DNA of 64,000 bases from Neoarius graeffei (Eukaryota; Chordata; Actinopteri; Siluriformes; Ariidae): positions 54,378,021-54,442,020 of the forward strand of contig NC_083587.1 in the NCBI RefSeq assembly GCF_027579695.1, written 5' to 3'. The notes under the pieces were generated by a model, which did not search any database, was not told where the DNA came from, and saw only the letters and a program-made list of their open reading frames with translations. This document shows positions 32,774 through 44,400 of the stretch, in pieces. Position 1 is the first letter of the stretch, and the number at the start of each line of letters is the position of its first letter. The translations under genes and the position numbers were made by a program.

Positions 32774-33239
32774 CTCAGTGTCTACTCACCCACGATTTTT
32801 TTTTTAGAAAAGAAGCAAGGTGTAGTGCTGCTTGCTAGCCTGGCAACCAAGGCTAGCGAGTTCACAAGCGCAACTTTACCGCTACAGACAACGATTTACT
32901 AGCAACCAGAAAACTGATGCCCACGTAAAGTTGTAAGTACACGTTAACGTTATTGGCAACCAATTCGCTAACTTGCTCAACACTGACAAACCTGCCGGCA
33001 ACCGAGCAGTTTGTGACGAGACCGATATAATAACCGCCCCTGAAAACTTGGCAGCCAAGATTCAGTGACTATCGATGCATAAAACAAGTTACCTTAGCGA
33101 CCAAACAGCTCGCTTGGAGTCGAGTCCCACTGAAGTCCTCTTCAGTCACGAGCTGCACTGTAGATTGTCGCAGGTATTCCCACAGTTAACACAATTCCAA
33201 TAGAAAAGATGCAATTCCAATGCGAGAAAAAAGAAGAGG

Positions 33240-33393
33240 CCAAATGACGTGGGATGTTGCCTTATATAGGCAGGCACGTCATACGTCATGAGATGACAAC
33301 TTTTGTATGCGACTCTCGAAACGCGCGGATGCAAAGACCCTTCCACTAGTGCTTTTAGCACCGCCCTGGCGGTCTGGAGTGAAGGAAATAGAA
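33240..33393 (-). repeat. DIRS left inverted terminal repeat
   Basis: 33270-33375 is the reverse complement of 26338-26445 (shared 'aaaagttgtcatctcatgac' on the opposite strand). The outer end 33376-33393 ('ggagtgaaggaaatagaa') is repeated in complementary form within the internal region. The segment 33394-33608 beyond it has no recognised feature. Confidence 0.88.
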
Positions 33394-34255
33394 ACTCAAA
33401 AAGAAAAAAGAACAGCAGAAGATATAGACCCATGGATTTCCATATGTTGATGTAATTGAAATAAAAAAAAGGCTAACTAGCTAGCTAGCACTGTATTTAT
33501 GGTAAGAAGTGTTAGACTAACACACTAAGTTGCTAGCTTGTTAATATTAACTGTAGCAACAGTAGCATGTTGACTTTAAAGATAATCACAGCTCAGGTGA
33601 TCAATCCTTGACTTGCAAGTGACATCAAAGCAAAATAGAAACCCGGATGTCAGCCATGTTGGTGGATATACAAATGGGGGTCAAGCGACATTCCATACAA
33701 AACATAGTCACGCCAGGGGCACCACCATGTGGTGGCCAGTGGTGGCCGCGGCCACCCGAAAATCATTCTTGGCCACCACATAGGCCACCCCTAAGAGAAT
33801 TTTTGTTATGCATACTATGTGTAAATATATCATGTACGCTAGATTTTTTAAAATTCACAACAGTTCATAATGTGAAAATGATTTTGTAGCAAGATACAGC
33901 GGCGCTGCTCTTGCTGACATCCTCCCTCCCCTCCCTCCCTGACGTTGCTGGTTGGTGATTGCTTTGCTGACCAGAGGCAATATGAATCAGATTTGAACAA
34001 CGCATGGAAGACCGCAGCACAGTGCTTGCACAACAGTTACATTTCCGAAAAGAAAACTTCTGACGGGTATGTACAGTATATCACACAATCATGAATTCCC
34101 AAAGAACATACACTTCATTCTTAAAACTCAACTGACTCATTACATTTTTATTATTAATATTTTATTAATAATTTATTATTGTTGAATTCATGCTAGCAAT
34201 GCTAAGCGGGAAAGTTAGCATAGCTAACAACTAATACTGAATATGGTGTGTCAAT

Positions 34256-35800
34256 TTGCAGAGGATGAAACGAAAACGTATGGACATTTCAAGTTTTTTC
34301 GACAAGAAAAATGCCAGTACAGGGGAGATACAACCAGGGGAGAATGAGGAGGAACCAGATGATAACCTGACTGAGGTAGAGCTAGGCAATGAACTGGAAG
34401 AGGTGTCCAGGGATAGAGCAAGGACAGAACACAGTGATGCCATGTCAGCAACGGTTCCTGGGCCACCAGGTAAAGTTACAGATAAAATAGGTATCCTTGC
34501 TACTGAAATGGATATTTCAGATAGGCTCACATCAGTAATGTAATGGCATCATGTTTCAATGTACCGCCAACCAGCAATGCGAAATTTTGATAGGAATGGC
34601 TGAGGATTCATTTCGGTTGAGAAGAAAATGAATCGCAATAGGCTACGTTTATTTTTTTTTTATTTGAAAAGCAAACCATAATTTAGGTAGCCTAGGCTAC
34701 TTTCTGTAGGCTTACTGAGAGACGGACAGAACCAGAGTAATAGGCTGAACAAACTCCTGTTCAGTGTGAACCTTTTGGCTAACTAAAACAGGCGTTTGCT
34801 AAACCTTGGACATGGTGGGCATGTAGGTACATGCATGCAAAACGGTTAAGGATAGACTGCCGGCTATCATGTGCCTACTGAAACGACTCTCTGAAGAGAG
34901 AAATGGTGACAGGGCTACTGAAGCAAGAGGTCTGTTGGCACAAATAGATCTCCAGTTCATTGCCCTCCTTCTGACAATGACACAAGTCTTTGTTGAGATT
35001 AAGTATCTGTCTGATGCTTTACAGTCCCCACAACTGAATTTGGGTGTAGCGGTTACCCTTGTGGATTCACTTGTTGACACATTAAACAGTTATCGAGAAG
35101 GCTCTGTCTTTAATGAAATTTGGGACAATGCGATGGCCCTCGCTGAATAATGCAGTGTCAGTGTTGCATCTAGACGTCAAGTCACACCAAGCTCTAGGCT
35201 TGAAGGCTATTACATATCCACACCAATAGCTCAGAGAAAGGTCAACACAGATAAGGAGTCTTTTAGGACGGGCTCATTCATTCCAATTCTTGATGTCCTT
35301 CTCTCAGAAATTAAGAGAAAATTTTCTAAGGAGAGTTGTGTCATAATGGAAGGCATACAGGCCTTGAATCCAGGGAGTTCCACATTTTGTGAGAAAACTG
35401 TAATATGAGCTTTGGCATCACAATACAAATGCAACACTGAGGATCTTGAATTTGAAATCCCTCAACTTAAAAGGATACTGGGCAGGAAGCAAACTAGTGG
35501 CTTGGAAACACCATCCAGTTTACTAGACCTCACAGTCTTTCTTGAGCCATATGGGGAAGTATTTCCTGAGATGTTTAAACTTTGCAAAATTGCACTTGCA
35601 TTACCTGTGAGTACTGCTGCTTGTGAGCGTAGTTTTGTGTTCTAAAATTGATCAAGACTGTCTTCAGAAATTCCATGAGTGATGAGCGACTGAGCAACTT
35701 AGGGGGGTACTAACTATTGAGTCAAAAAGGTCAAAGGCCTTAAATCTTGATGTGGATGTGTTTGCAAAAAGACACAACAACAGGAGAATAATCCTGCTTT
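34256..35800 (+). pseudogene. Decayed hAT transposase (ZMYM1-like)
   Basis: The start has the MKRKRMDISSFFDKK pattern usual for these proteins (from 34264). After a gap without a matching frame, 34869-35150 holds a helical middle region (EARGLLAQIDLQFIALLLTM, LSDALQSPQLNLGVAV). 35412-35645 includes the C-terminal hAT dimerisation signature ALPVSTAACERSF, then MSDERLSNLG in another frame near 35695. Several stops and frameshifts separate these parts, and the TTF finger and first catalytic region are missing. Confidence 0.8.
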
Positions 35801-36329
35801 GAAAAGAGTGTGACAGGTGCAGGAATATTAGTTGTGAATAGTTCAGATGCAAATCCCTCTCTAAGTCCATCTTCAGAAATATTAAAAAATTAAGTTGGTT
35901 TTTATAATAATTTCCAAGCAATCTCAATCAAAGTGCAATCTTAATTTTATTTTCAAGTAAAAACAAAGCGATTCAATTTCTGTAAATTCATTGCAAATCG
36001 ACTTAGAGGGTTTTGTATCCGAACTGTTCATGTATTGTCCATTGGTTTTTCAGTGTTTCATTTCTGTTCATTCAGATTTTGTTGAAAATTACAAGCTTGT
36101 CAATATATTTAGGCAATATTCTGCTGATGTATTCCTTTAAGATGGAACTGTTTGATAGTTTTATATGTCCAATTAAAATGTTAACTTCTATGCATAGCTG
36201 TAGCCTAATAATAAAAATGAAAAGAAAAAAAAACATTGTAAGATGTAACCACACCAGATCAACACATTAAGCTTAAGTTAAAAGAAGGATTTTTCTTTTT
36301 TTAATATATAACATATACTATACTATATA

Positions 36330-37937
36330 CAGTGGTGCTTGAAAGTTTGTGAACCCTTTAGAATGTTCTATATTTCCACATAAATATGACCTAAAACATC
36401 ATCAGATTTTCACACAAGTCCTAAAAGTAGATAAACAGAATCCAGTTAAACAAATGAGACAAAAATATTATACTTGGTCATTTATTTATTGAGGAAAATG
36501 ATCCAATATTGCATATCTGTGAGTGGCAAAAATATGTGAACCTTTGCTTTCAGAATCTGGTGTGACCCCCTTGTGCAGCAATAACTGCAACTAAACGTTT
36601 CCGGTAACTGTTGATCAGTCCTGCACACCGGCTTGGAGGAATTTTAGCCCATTCCTCCGTACAGAACAGCTTCAACTCTGGGATGTTGGTGGGTTTCCTC
36701 ACATGAACTGCTTGCTTCAGGTCCTTCCAAAACATTTCCATTGGATTAAGGTCAGGACTTTGACTTGGCCATTCCAAAACATTAACTTTATTCTTCTTTA
36801 ACCATTCTTTGGTAGAACGACTTGTGTGCTTAGGGTCGTTGTCTTGCTGCATGACCCATCTTCTCTTGAGATTCAGTTCATGGATAGATGTCCTGACATT
36901 TTCCTTTAGAATTCGCTGGTATAATTCGGAATTCATTGCTCCATCAATGATGGCAAACCGTCTTGGCCCAGATGCAGCAAAACAGGCCCAAACCATGATA
37001 CTACCACCACCATGTTTCACAGATGGGATAAGGTTCTTATGCTGGAGTGCAGTGTTTTCCTTTCACCAAACATAACGCTTCTCATTTAAACCAAAAAGTT
37101 CTATTTTGGTCTCATCCATCCACAAAAGATTTTTCCAGTAACCTTCTGGCTTGTCCACATGATCTTTAGCAAACTGTAGATGAGCAGCAATGTTCTTTTT
37201 GGAGAGCAGTGGCTTTCTCCTTGCAACCCTGCCATGCACACCATTGTTGTTGTGTTCTCCTGATGGTGGACTCATGAACATTAACATTAGCCAATGTGAG
37301 AGAGGCCTTCAGTTGCTTAGAAGTTACCCTGGGGTCCTTTGTGACCTCACCGACTATTACATGCCTTGCTTTTGGAGTGATCTTTGTTGGTCGACCACTC
37401 CTGGGGAGGGTAACAATGGTCTTGAATTTCCTCCATTTGTACACAATCTGTCTGACTGTGGATTGGTGGAGTCCAAACACTTTAGAGATGGTTTTGTAAC
37501 CTTTTCCAGCCTGATGAGCATCAACAAAGCTTTTTCTGATGTCTTCAGAAATCTCCTTTGTTCGTGCCATGATACACTTCCACAAACATGTGTTATGAAG
37601 ATCAGACTTTGATAGATCCCTGTTCATTAAATAAGACAGGGTGCCCACTCACACCTGATTGTCATCCCATTGATTGAAAACACCTGACTCTAATTTCACC
37701 TTCAAATTAACTGCTAATCCTAGAGGTTCACATACTTTTGCCACTCACAGATATGTAATATTGGATCATTTTCCTCAATAAATAAATGACCAAGTACAAT
37801 ATTTTTGTCTCATTTGTTTAACTGGGTTCTCTTTATCTACTTTTAGGACTTGTGTGAAAATCTGATGATGCTTTAGGTCATATTTATGCAGAAATATAGA
37901 AAATTCTAAAGGGTTCACAAACTTTCAAGCACCACTG
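36330..37937 (-). mobile_element. Tc1-family transposon, copy 3
   Basis: Same termini as copies 1 and 2, with TA flanks at 36328-36329 and 37938-37939. Full length (1608 bp), inside the hAT. Confidence 0.95.
36550..37570 (-). pseudogene. Frameshifted Tc1 transposase (copy 3)
   Basis: ATG at 37570 (MARTKEISED). Frames break twice: a small deletion near 37250 ('ttgttgtgttctcc'), then a change near 37063 before VKHGGG-type text. The catalytic half (37020-36550) keeps QQDNDPKHT and DLNPMEMFW with glutamate in the third position, unlike copies 1 and 2. Confidence 0.88.
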
Positions 37938-38098
37938 TATAGTAGAGTATTAAATTAGGTTATGGATTTTTGTTTGGTATGCCACCCTAAGATTTGCTGT
38001 GGCCCCCACTGGCCACCCCAGAACAGTTTTCTGGAGGCGCCAATGAGTCACGCGTGTGCAACTCCCTTTATTTTTCCACTGTTTTAAGCATTCTTTTA

Positions 38099-38248
38099 GC
38101 TATGTCATATCTTTGTGCTGTATATGGTTGTGGTCACAACAGTACTCGTGACCGTGGCGTGTTCCGATTTTTTAAAATTCTGTCTGTGATTCGGAAAGAG
38201 GGCAAGGAAACTCTGAGGCTTAGTACGGAGAGGAGACAAGGGAATCAG
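38099..38248 (+). CDS. THAP exon, N-terminal half
   Basis: From ATG 38102 it reads MSYLCAVYGCGHNSTRDRGV and a following FRFFK, then a long charged stretch ending RLSTERRQ. The CxxxxC start and aromatic 'GVFRFF' are those of a THAP finger. The second half with the HxxC-type zinc ligands is missing because the MITE at 38249 begins there. The frame is clean up to that point. Confidence 0.55.
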
Positions 38249-38897
38249 GACACTTCGTCCAATGACCATTTTGTCCAATAGTTAAGACATTTCATCCAAA
38301 GCCTTTTTCATACGCACTATCAATTATTTTATATTTCAGGTATTCCAGTTCTCGCAAATGAAAGCCCTGTGAGAGTGCTGCTCTGCGCCTAAAGATTTAA
38401 CATGATCCAGCCAGCTTTAAAAATGAATAATTCAGCCAGTGGAGCTCAAAGCGAATCCAAATTTTACAGGTACCTCCCTCTAAGCCTTCCCCTTCGAAAG
38501 ACCACGGTCTCGGGTCGGTAGGACCGTGCCTTGGCCTTGGATTTGCAAACAAAGCTCCCAAGAGAGCGCTGCTCCGCGCCTGAATATTTAATATGATCCA
38601 GACGGAAACATAGACATGCAAGTGAGCAGCCTGCAATGACAACGGAGTTAACTCATCCCAGAGTCAGCAAGTGGCACGGGCCGACATGGTTACCCCCCTT
38701 AGTACGCGCTTTAGTGTCGAAGCGCACGTACTATGGCACTCATTTGCTTTACAAAAATGTGTTTTGCTTCGGTCAAATTCCATCGAGAATTCCTCCTTTT
38801 TTCGAACAAACAAATACCTGAAATATAAAATAATTGCGTGTGTATGAAAAAGGCTTTGGACGAAATGTCTTAACTGTTGGACGAAATGACTTGTATT
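38249..38897. mobile_element. Foldback MITE with TTCGTCCAA-type arms
   Basis: The left arm 38260-38345 ('ttttgtccaatagttaagac', 'tccaaagcctttttcatac', 'ttatatttcaggtatt') is inverted at 38813-38890 with few changes. 'gtccaa' words recur at about 20-bp spacing within each arm. It interrupts the THAP exon; the duplication is not clear. Confidence 0.6.
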
Positions 38898-39018
38898 CGT
38901 ACTCGATGGTTGGTACAAGTGTCTTATCTTCAGAAAAGTCTGACTTTTTTAAATAATATGGATCAAAACTACACATATCTATATTCTCTTTGTATTGAAT
39001 CTTCCCTCGATCGCTCAA
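38898..39018 (-). pseudogene. Decayed exon on the minus strand of the THAP element
   Basis: The frame from 39018 reads DRGKIQYKENIDMCSFDPYY and KKSDFSEDKTLVPTIEYE. This resembles the N-terminal text of fish transposon proteins with SWIM/YqaJ regions, from memory only. An upstream in-frame start is blocked by a stop. Low certainty. Confidence 0.25.
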
Positions 39019-39148
39019 ATCGTGGTAATACTGAGAAAATTCAGCATTGTTGACAGAGACACTCTTTCAGCTGCTGCCATCCTAGTATGTCCACCATCAC
39101 GGCAGACGCTCATGATGTAGCACATTTTGATCATGTGGTTGCAAGTCA

Positions 39149-39549
39149 TCTATACCATCAATAACCTACAATTCTTTTTGATAGCAACTATAGCAATGTT
39201 CACAACCAACAAAAAAATGAAACTAAAGGTGATACAGGTACATTTTAAAAGACAAATTCAGCTTTTAATTATTTGCGTATGGAGTTTTGTTCAGTTGTAT
39301 TTATTTTATTGCGTATTATGTTTCCTTCTCATTCCTTCATCGCACATGGTGCTGAACTGTCCCACTAGTTGCATTGAGATTCTTGTTTGTTTTCTTGCTC
39401 CCACTATTAAGGTTGTAGTTGAAATTTAAAAGTTAATATTCAGCTAGCTAAAATATGTTTTAAGTCAATTCATATTAGATTGATACCTAGTTAACAGTTA
39501 CATTAATACTTCTTTGTTTGGATGAACAAGCTATAGTCTGTCCATATTA
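39149..39549. other. Unassigned DNA
   Basis: The ORF 39127-39429 (100 aa, hydrophobic) has no known pattern and lacks coding character; I do not call it a gene. Confidence 0.35.
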
Positions 39550-40182
39550 ACTGGATATGAGCAGTTGCACTTTGATTGGCTACTCTACTACTAGGCTATC
39601 AGTTCATATACCGTGAGTAGAGAAAAACAAAATGGCAGTGTGTGTTGCTGAACCAACCAAGGATGAAATAAAAACTCTACTCAAAAATATCCCCCCCCAA
39701 AAAAAAATTATCAAGTATTTAAAAGAAACAGAAATAGCTAAAAAAAATATAGTCCCCCCAAACATCTCCTGTTCCACGCTTCAGTTCAGTTGATGGCAGT
39801 AATGCACCTGTAAGTTGGTTTGCCAACCACCAAAAAACCCAAAAGAAGAAGAAGAAAACCCCCCAAAATACAAAAAAGGCAACAAATTATAGAATAAAAG
39901 TATTTGATTGTAAGAAGGGATCTTTTTTTTAAATTTTCAAGAATTATTACCCCATTTTTCCCAAATTGCTCCTGTCATTTCGCCAGTTTGTTCACATTCT
40001 AAGCAGAAATTATTTTGTCAGACGTTTTGTATAAAGATTTATTTATCAAATTTGCAAAAAATAAAAATGCTCCGTTTCTCAAAATCCAGTGAATGTGGAT
40101 AGAATAAAACAGTTATTCCACTCAATCTCATCGTACATGGCTTATACAGCTCATGTACAACTGGATTTTGTGGAATAACTGT

Positions 40183-40185
<3 letters not shown>
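39550..40185 (+). mobile_element. Crypton-like repeat (copy E2)
   Basis: Begins 'actggatatgagcagttgc', contains the ATGGCAG... start region near 39631 with homopolymer-rich decay, and ends in the hairpin 'tggaataactgtt'. It is followed by (CA)n (40186-40215). Confidence 0.5.
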
Positions 40186-40215
<30 letters not shown>

Positions 40216-40219
<4 letters not shown>

Positions 40220-40650
40220 GATATGAGCAGTTGCCCGCTCTGATTGGCTACTCTACTACTAGGCTATGAGCTCATATACGGTTAGTAGAGAAAAACAAAA
40301 TGGCGGAGCGTGTTGCTGAACCAACTGAGGACAAAATAAAAACTCTATTTGAAAACAACCCCCCCCAAAAAAAACCCCCAACAAAATATGAAATAAAAGT
40401 TTTTGATCGTAAGAATGCATCTTTTTTTATTTTTCAAGAATTATTATTATAGCATTTTTCAAAATTGCTACTATCATTTTGCCAGTTTGTTAAGTGGAAA
40501 TGATTTTGTCAGACATTTTGTTTCAAGTTTTTATTGATCGAATTTGCAAAAAATAAAACTACACCTTGTTTCTCAAAATCCCATGAATGTGCATAGAATA
40601 AAACAGTTATTCTGCCTAATCTCGTCGCACATGGCTTATAGCCAACTCGA
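40216..40650 (+). mobile_element. Crypton-like repeat (copy E3)
   Basis: Directly follows E2 after the (CA)n. Its exon start MAERVAEPTEDKIKTLFE (ATG 40300) is readable. C and A runs then shift the frame near 40360, and a GTAAGA-type donor region follows at about 40410. A second (CA)n follows the repeat at 40664-40690. Confidence 0.5.
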
Positions 40651-42232
40651 TATATATATATTATACACACACACACACACACACACACACCACTGTAAAA
40701 ATGCCGATTTTTACTGAAAATGTGAAAACAATTTTTTACTTGTCAGTGTGAAACATTCATTGTTGATTAAAATAAAAATTAATGTAAACATGTTTTGTAT
40801 GTTAACTCTCTAGGCATTTACAGAGCTAGTCACAGGTAGCAGCTAGCTAGTTACGTAGGCTCCAAATTAGCAAACAGCAAATTAGCAAACATATCAATAA
40901 CAAGTTTAAAGGCAAAATATTTTGAGACATTAGCAAAAACATTTCCCCATAGTATAGCTGAGCATGCAGCTGCCACATAGCAAATCTCACATAGCTGCTC
41001 AGGTGATAAAGTGATTTGATTGGGCTGAAGTGCCCAAGAGTGGCGGCGCACACGTATGCAGCAGCTTTGCTCTCCTATGATGAACTAAATTTTGTTGTAC
41101 ATTTGTGCAGTGACAATAAAGGCATTCTATTCTATTCTATTCTATTCTATTCTATTCTATTCTATTCTTGTGATGTAGCAGTCGTAACTAACCAGAGACA
41201 AGGCTGAGGAGCCAGACCTTTGCCTTGTTTGTACAGAACTCTATATTTAACTGGGAGAGTAAAACAGTGAAACATATGGTGTACAAATGAAACAGGATAA
41301 GATAATATTGTTTCTCCACTTTATTATGTTTAGATTCAAATTGGTGCGGTTAAAGTTGCACTCTGTGCTTATAGATAGAAAAAAAATGTCAAACCTCCTA
41401 AAGAATCATGCACACCCAAAGTCTGAGAAGCTCTAGTTACTTTGTCTGAGATGTGAATTCCCAACAAATAAATATACGACAATATTTCAGTGTAATTATT
41501 GTTCCATAGATTAACAAAGGTAACTGTATATACAACAGATCACATGCAGAATGTTGCTGAATGACACAACACTGAGACAAAGCACAAATTTACAGCTGAA
41601 TCAAATACAAACAGCAAACTAGTCAGTCATATCTTATTTTCCTACTTCATATATAGACGCTTTAAAAATAAAAAAAAAATAAAAATGATGCTTAAAGCAG
41701 TATTTAAGGCAAAAAATTAACTTTGCAAAATTATGAGTACAGCACATCATGCAAGGTATTTCGTGTTTGCACTGCAAACACTGCCTTTAGTTTTGCACTG
41801 CAGCTATGAGGTACAAATAAGGGAAGCTTACAGCGACTGGTAGAAACTGTTTTAAGGGAACTTCTAAAACACTACTTTCAAACCTTCTTGATTAGTTAAT
41901 AATCATACTTTTAGTCAGAGAGTTCGCTAAATTAAAGAGTAACTCTTGATAATGACTTGACTTCTGCAAGTCTTGAATGGAAGCCAGGTGAAAAAGCATC
42001 CAAAGCTCATTTGAATACCATAAATGTGACTATAATCAGGGTTCCTAACCATTATTATAGCCTCTCAGATATTCTCAACAAACATGCACATGATATTTGT
42101 ATGAGATAATGGAGTTAATATGTAATGCCACAGACATGTACTCCCAAATGACACTATAAACTTTGGAACAATGTGTACAATTTATGCCTTAACAACCATC
42201 CAACATGTTGGCTAATTAGGTAATCACTACAA

Positions 42233-42272
<40 letters not shown>

Positions 42273-42476
42273 CACAAATATTTTCACTTTCTCCTAGTGA
42301 GCTTTGGGCATTGTTTCACCAAGAAACACAGTACTGATGTACAGCCAGCGACTGACTTCAGTCTAGCCAAAGCAGGAAATAAATAAACAGGTAAAAATGA
42401 TCTACTAACAGCATAACATCTTCCTAGTTAGTTAGATAAGTTATGATGGCTAGATGTTTGGCTGCTACTTGAGCTA
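40651..42476. other. Unassigned DNA with microsatellites
   Basis: Contains (CA)n at 40664-40690, a TATTC pentamer array at 41127-41167 and (CT)n at 42238-42268. Part of 41200-43560 could be 3' untranslated DNA of the receptor gene; an AATAAA on the minus strand near 41320 is one candidate, but nothing confirms it. Confidence 0.4.
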
Positions 42477-42932
42477 CAGTATATGGCTAAAAGTATGTGA
42501 ACACCTGACCATCACACCCATACGTGGGACTTCCGCAAACTATTGCTACAAAGCATACTATTGTCTAGAATGTCTTTGTATGTTGTAGTGTTAAGATATT
42601 ATTTCACTGGAACTAAGGGGCCCAAACCTGTTCCAGGATGACAATGCTGCTGTGCACAAAGTGAAGACATAGTCAAGGTTGCACTGGAAGAACTCTAGTG
42701 GCCTGCACAGAGCCCTGATCTCAACCTCATTGAACTGAACATGAATTGGAACGCCAAGTGTGCGCCAAGCCTCTTTGCCTCATATCTGTGCCTGTCCTCA
42801 CTATTGCACTTGTGGCTAAATGGGCAGAAAGCCTTCACAGATGAGTGGAGGCTATTGTATGAGCAAAAGGGAGATGTTCAGCAAGCACATATAGCTATGA
42901 TGGATAGGTGTCCCCATACTTTTGTCCATTTC
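42477..42932 (+). mobile_element. Tc1/mariner-like remnant ('cagtatatggctaaaagtat')
   Basis: The left end reads 'cagtatatggctaaaagtatgtgaacacc' split over 42477-42505, and the right end 'gtgtccccatacttttgtcc' is its complement. Plus-strand fragments such as QDDNAAVHK near 42638 recall the second catalytic block. It is internally deleted and cannot be active. Confidence 0.6.
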
Positions 42933-43560
42933 AGTCAAACTGCACATTACTTCAACAATGTATTTGGTGCAAAAATGTAAACCAGTTTCAACTGTTCCAT
43001 CACATTCCACACAAGTGTTACTTCACCACACAGCTTAATGTTACTCAAGTTTAACACATCTGCTTCAACTGTCTGACAGGTGGCTAATGCACTGGAGCTG
43101 AGATTCACTCAAGTCCTGGAGCATCTTACACACCAAATGGTGTGATGCAGTAATCCTACAGGCTTAGCTGTGAGTAGCACTACAAAGGCCACAGATGACA
43201 CATGAGACATATGGGAAATGTTCTCTGCTCATTAGCAAGTGCTCAAGAGCTGTTTCAGTTTCCTTCAGCCTTCCTGAAGTCCAAGTCTTACCCAACATCT
43301 GCTACTCATACCTGACCAAAAGCCTGGTTTTGCATTCTAAATATATCCTTGGCCCAGTGAGTGGTTTTCATTCTTCATTAACAACATTATAGTGGAAGGT
43401 TAAATAACTCTTTTTAAGCCAGCACTAAGAGTCAGAGTCACTGGTTAAGGAAAAAAAGTTACTATCCTTGGATTTTAACCATCCATTCACCTAAAAGGAC
43501 TGCTTCAAGTTCTGATGGTGATTCGTCGACAGCCTCTTCTGGTTCAGCCAAATCATGTAG

Positions 43561-44400
43561 CTAATTGTCACTCCCAGTGTAGTTCTTCTCATTTGGCAGA
43601 GGATCTGGTAGGATTCCCGGTACCCAGTTTTCTCTGTAGTTGGATGTAAAGTCAGATAAGAAGACTTTGGAAATGGTTACAGGAGAGGGTAACTCCGAGC
43701 AGCTCTGAGGGACCCTGTTTGGTAGGTAGGCTTTCCTGTAATCAGAACTTGATTCATCGTCTGTCCAGTCTGACTCATCCCTGGAGACAAGATCTGTCAA
43801 CAAAAGAGTCCTCTCTCCAGCTGGTGTTGATCTTGCCACAAGAGGTGTGATCTCTGGGCTGTGGTTTACATTTGAATCCACAGGCTGGAATGCCAAGCTG
43901 AAGAAGTGCAGTTCCCCGTTGGCATCACGTGACACTGGCAGCACCAAAAGTTCATTGGAGTCTGGTTCTATCATGTCCAGGTCTGCTTCTGGTTCTGGAG
44001 GAGATAAGATCTGGAATAGGTCATCTTCTGTGCAAGAGGACAGTCCAGGACTAATGGAGTCTCCTAACCCACTGTCAGTAGCATAACTGGACAACTCCTC
44101 TTGAACCTGGGGTACCCTCACTGCCAAGACCATGCTATAACTAGTGCAGGATTCACCACTCCGGTCACTAAGTGGTGCTCCCTGTTCATTAGTGTAAGAA
44201 CGACAGTGCCAAGCTTGGTTATGGTAGTCCTGGGCTGCATAATCTTCATTTCTCACAACATGTGGCTTCACCAAGACAGAAGGTAAGGCTGGTTTGGGCT
44301 TGATGGCAATCGCTGGAAATTCAGGGTATACCTTCACAGTGGTTATCTCTGCTTTAGGATCTGGGTTGAAATTTGGAGTAATGTTCAGCGACATGATCTG
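43561..44400 (-). CDS. Class II cytokine receptor, last exon (cytoplasmic tail)
   Basis: The acceptor AG is at 44402-44401; the exon opens CAG ATC ATG in phase 0 with the donor of the transmembrane exon and runs 279 codons to TAG (43563-43561). The tail is acidic and serine-rich, with tyrosines. Two adjacent YxxQ motifs, YAAQ (44241-44230) and YHNQ (44226-44215), are STAT3-type docking sites. A TDSGLGDS segment recalls the serine-rich degron-like region of IL-10R1 tails. The long tail indicates an R1-type (signalling) chain. IL-10R1 is the first candidate; IFN-gamma R1 or a type I interferon receptor chain remain possible. Confidence 0.78.
   Translation of the reverse strand, partial: QIMSLNITPNFNPDPKAEITTVKVYPEFPAIAIKPKPALPSVLVKPHVVRNEDYAAQDYHNQAWHCRSYTNEQGAPLSDRSGESCTSYSMVLAVRVPQVQEELSSYATDSGLGDSISPGLSSCTEDDLFQILSPPEPEADLDMIEPDSNELLVLPVSRDANGELHFFSLAFQPVDSNVNHSPEITPLVARSTPAGERTLLLTDLVSRDESDWTDDESSSDYRKAYLPNRVPQSCSELPSPVTISKVFLSDFTSNYRENWVPGILPDPLPNEKNYTGSDN

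Larger units (their letters stand above)
26296..33393 (-). mobile_element. DIRS-type tyrosine-recombinase retrotransposon
   Basis: On the minus strand it has a gag-like ORF (32773-31220), then a reverse transcriptase/RNase H/tyrosine recombinase frame (31206 to 28389, resuming at 26778). Inverted terminal repeats lie at the two ends (33393-33270 and 26296-26445). An internal complementary region at 26560-26665 is made of the outer ends of both repeats. This architecture is diagnostic of DIRS. A Tc1 (26779-28388) interrupts it; without that the element is about 5.5 kb. It is nearly complete, with one stop codon (30072-30070) in the pol frame. Confidence 0.92.
33714..38045 (+). mobile_element. 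hAT transposon with a decayed transposase, interrupted by Tc1
   Basis: An exact 8-bp duplication, 'agtcacgc', flanks it (33706-33713 and 38046-38053). The ends are C-A and T-G, and subterminal 'ggtggccagtggtggcc' at the left is mirrored by 'ggcccccactggccacccc' at the right. The interior codes for a ZMYM1-like hAT transposase in broken frames (34256-35800). A Tc1 (36330-37937) lies near its right end. Confidence 0.85.
33609..39148 (+). mobile_element. THAP-type DNA element, heavily interrupted
   Basis: Left 'tgacttgcaagtgacatcaa' and the complement of 39125-39148 ('tgacttgcaaccacatgatc') look like inverted ends. After removing the hAT (33714-38045) and the MITE (38249-38897) about 550 bp remain, holding a THAP exon on the plus strand and a decayed exon on the minus strand (39018-38898). 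The continuity 'catagtcacgc / gtgtgcaactccc' across the hAT is clear. No sure target duplication for the outer ends was seen, so limits are approximate. Confidence 0.4.

Noticed and set aside
41127-41167. CRISPR-like direct repeats
   Set aside because: A simple TATTC array with no spacers; no CRISPR arrays exist in this eukaryotic DNA.
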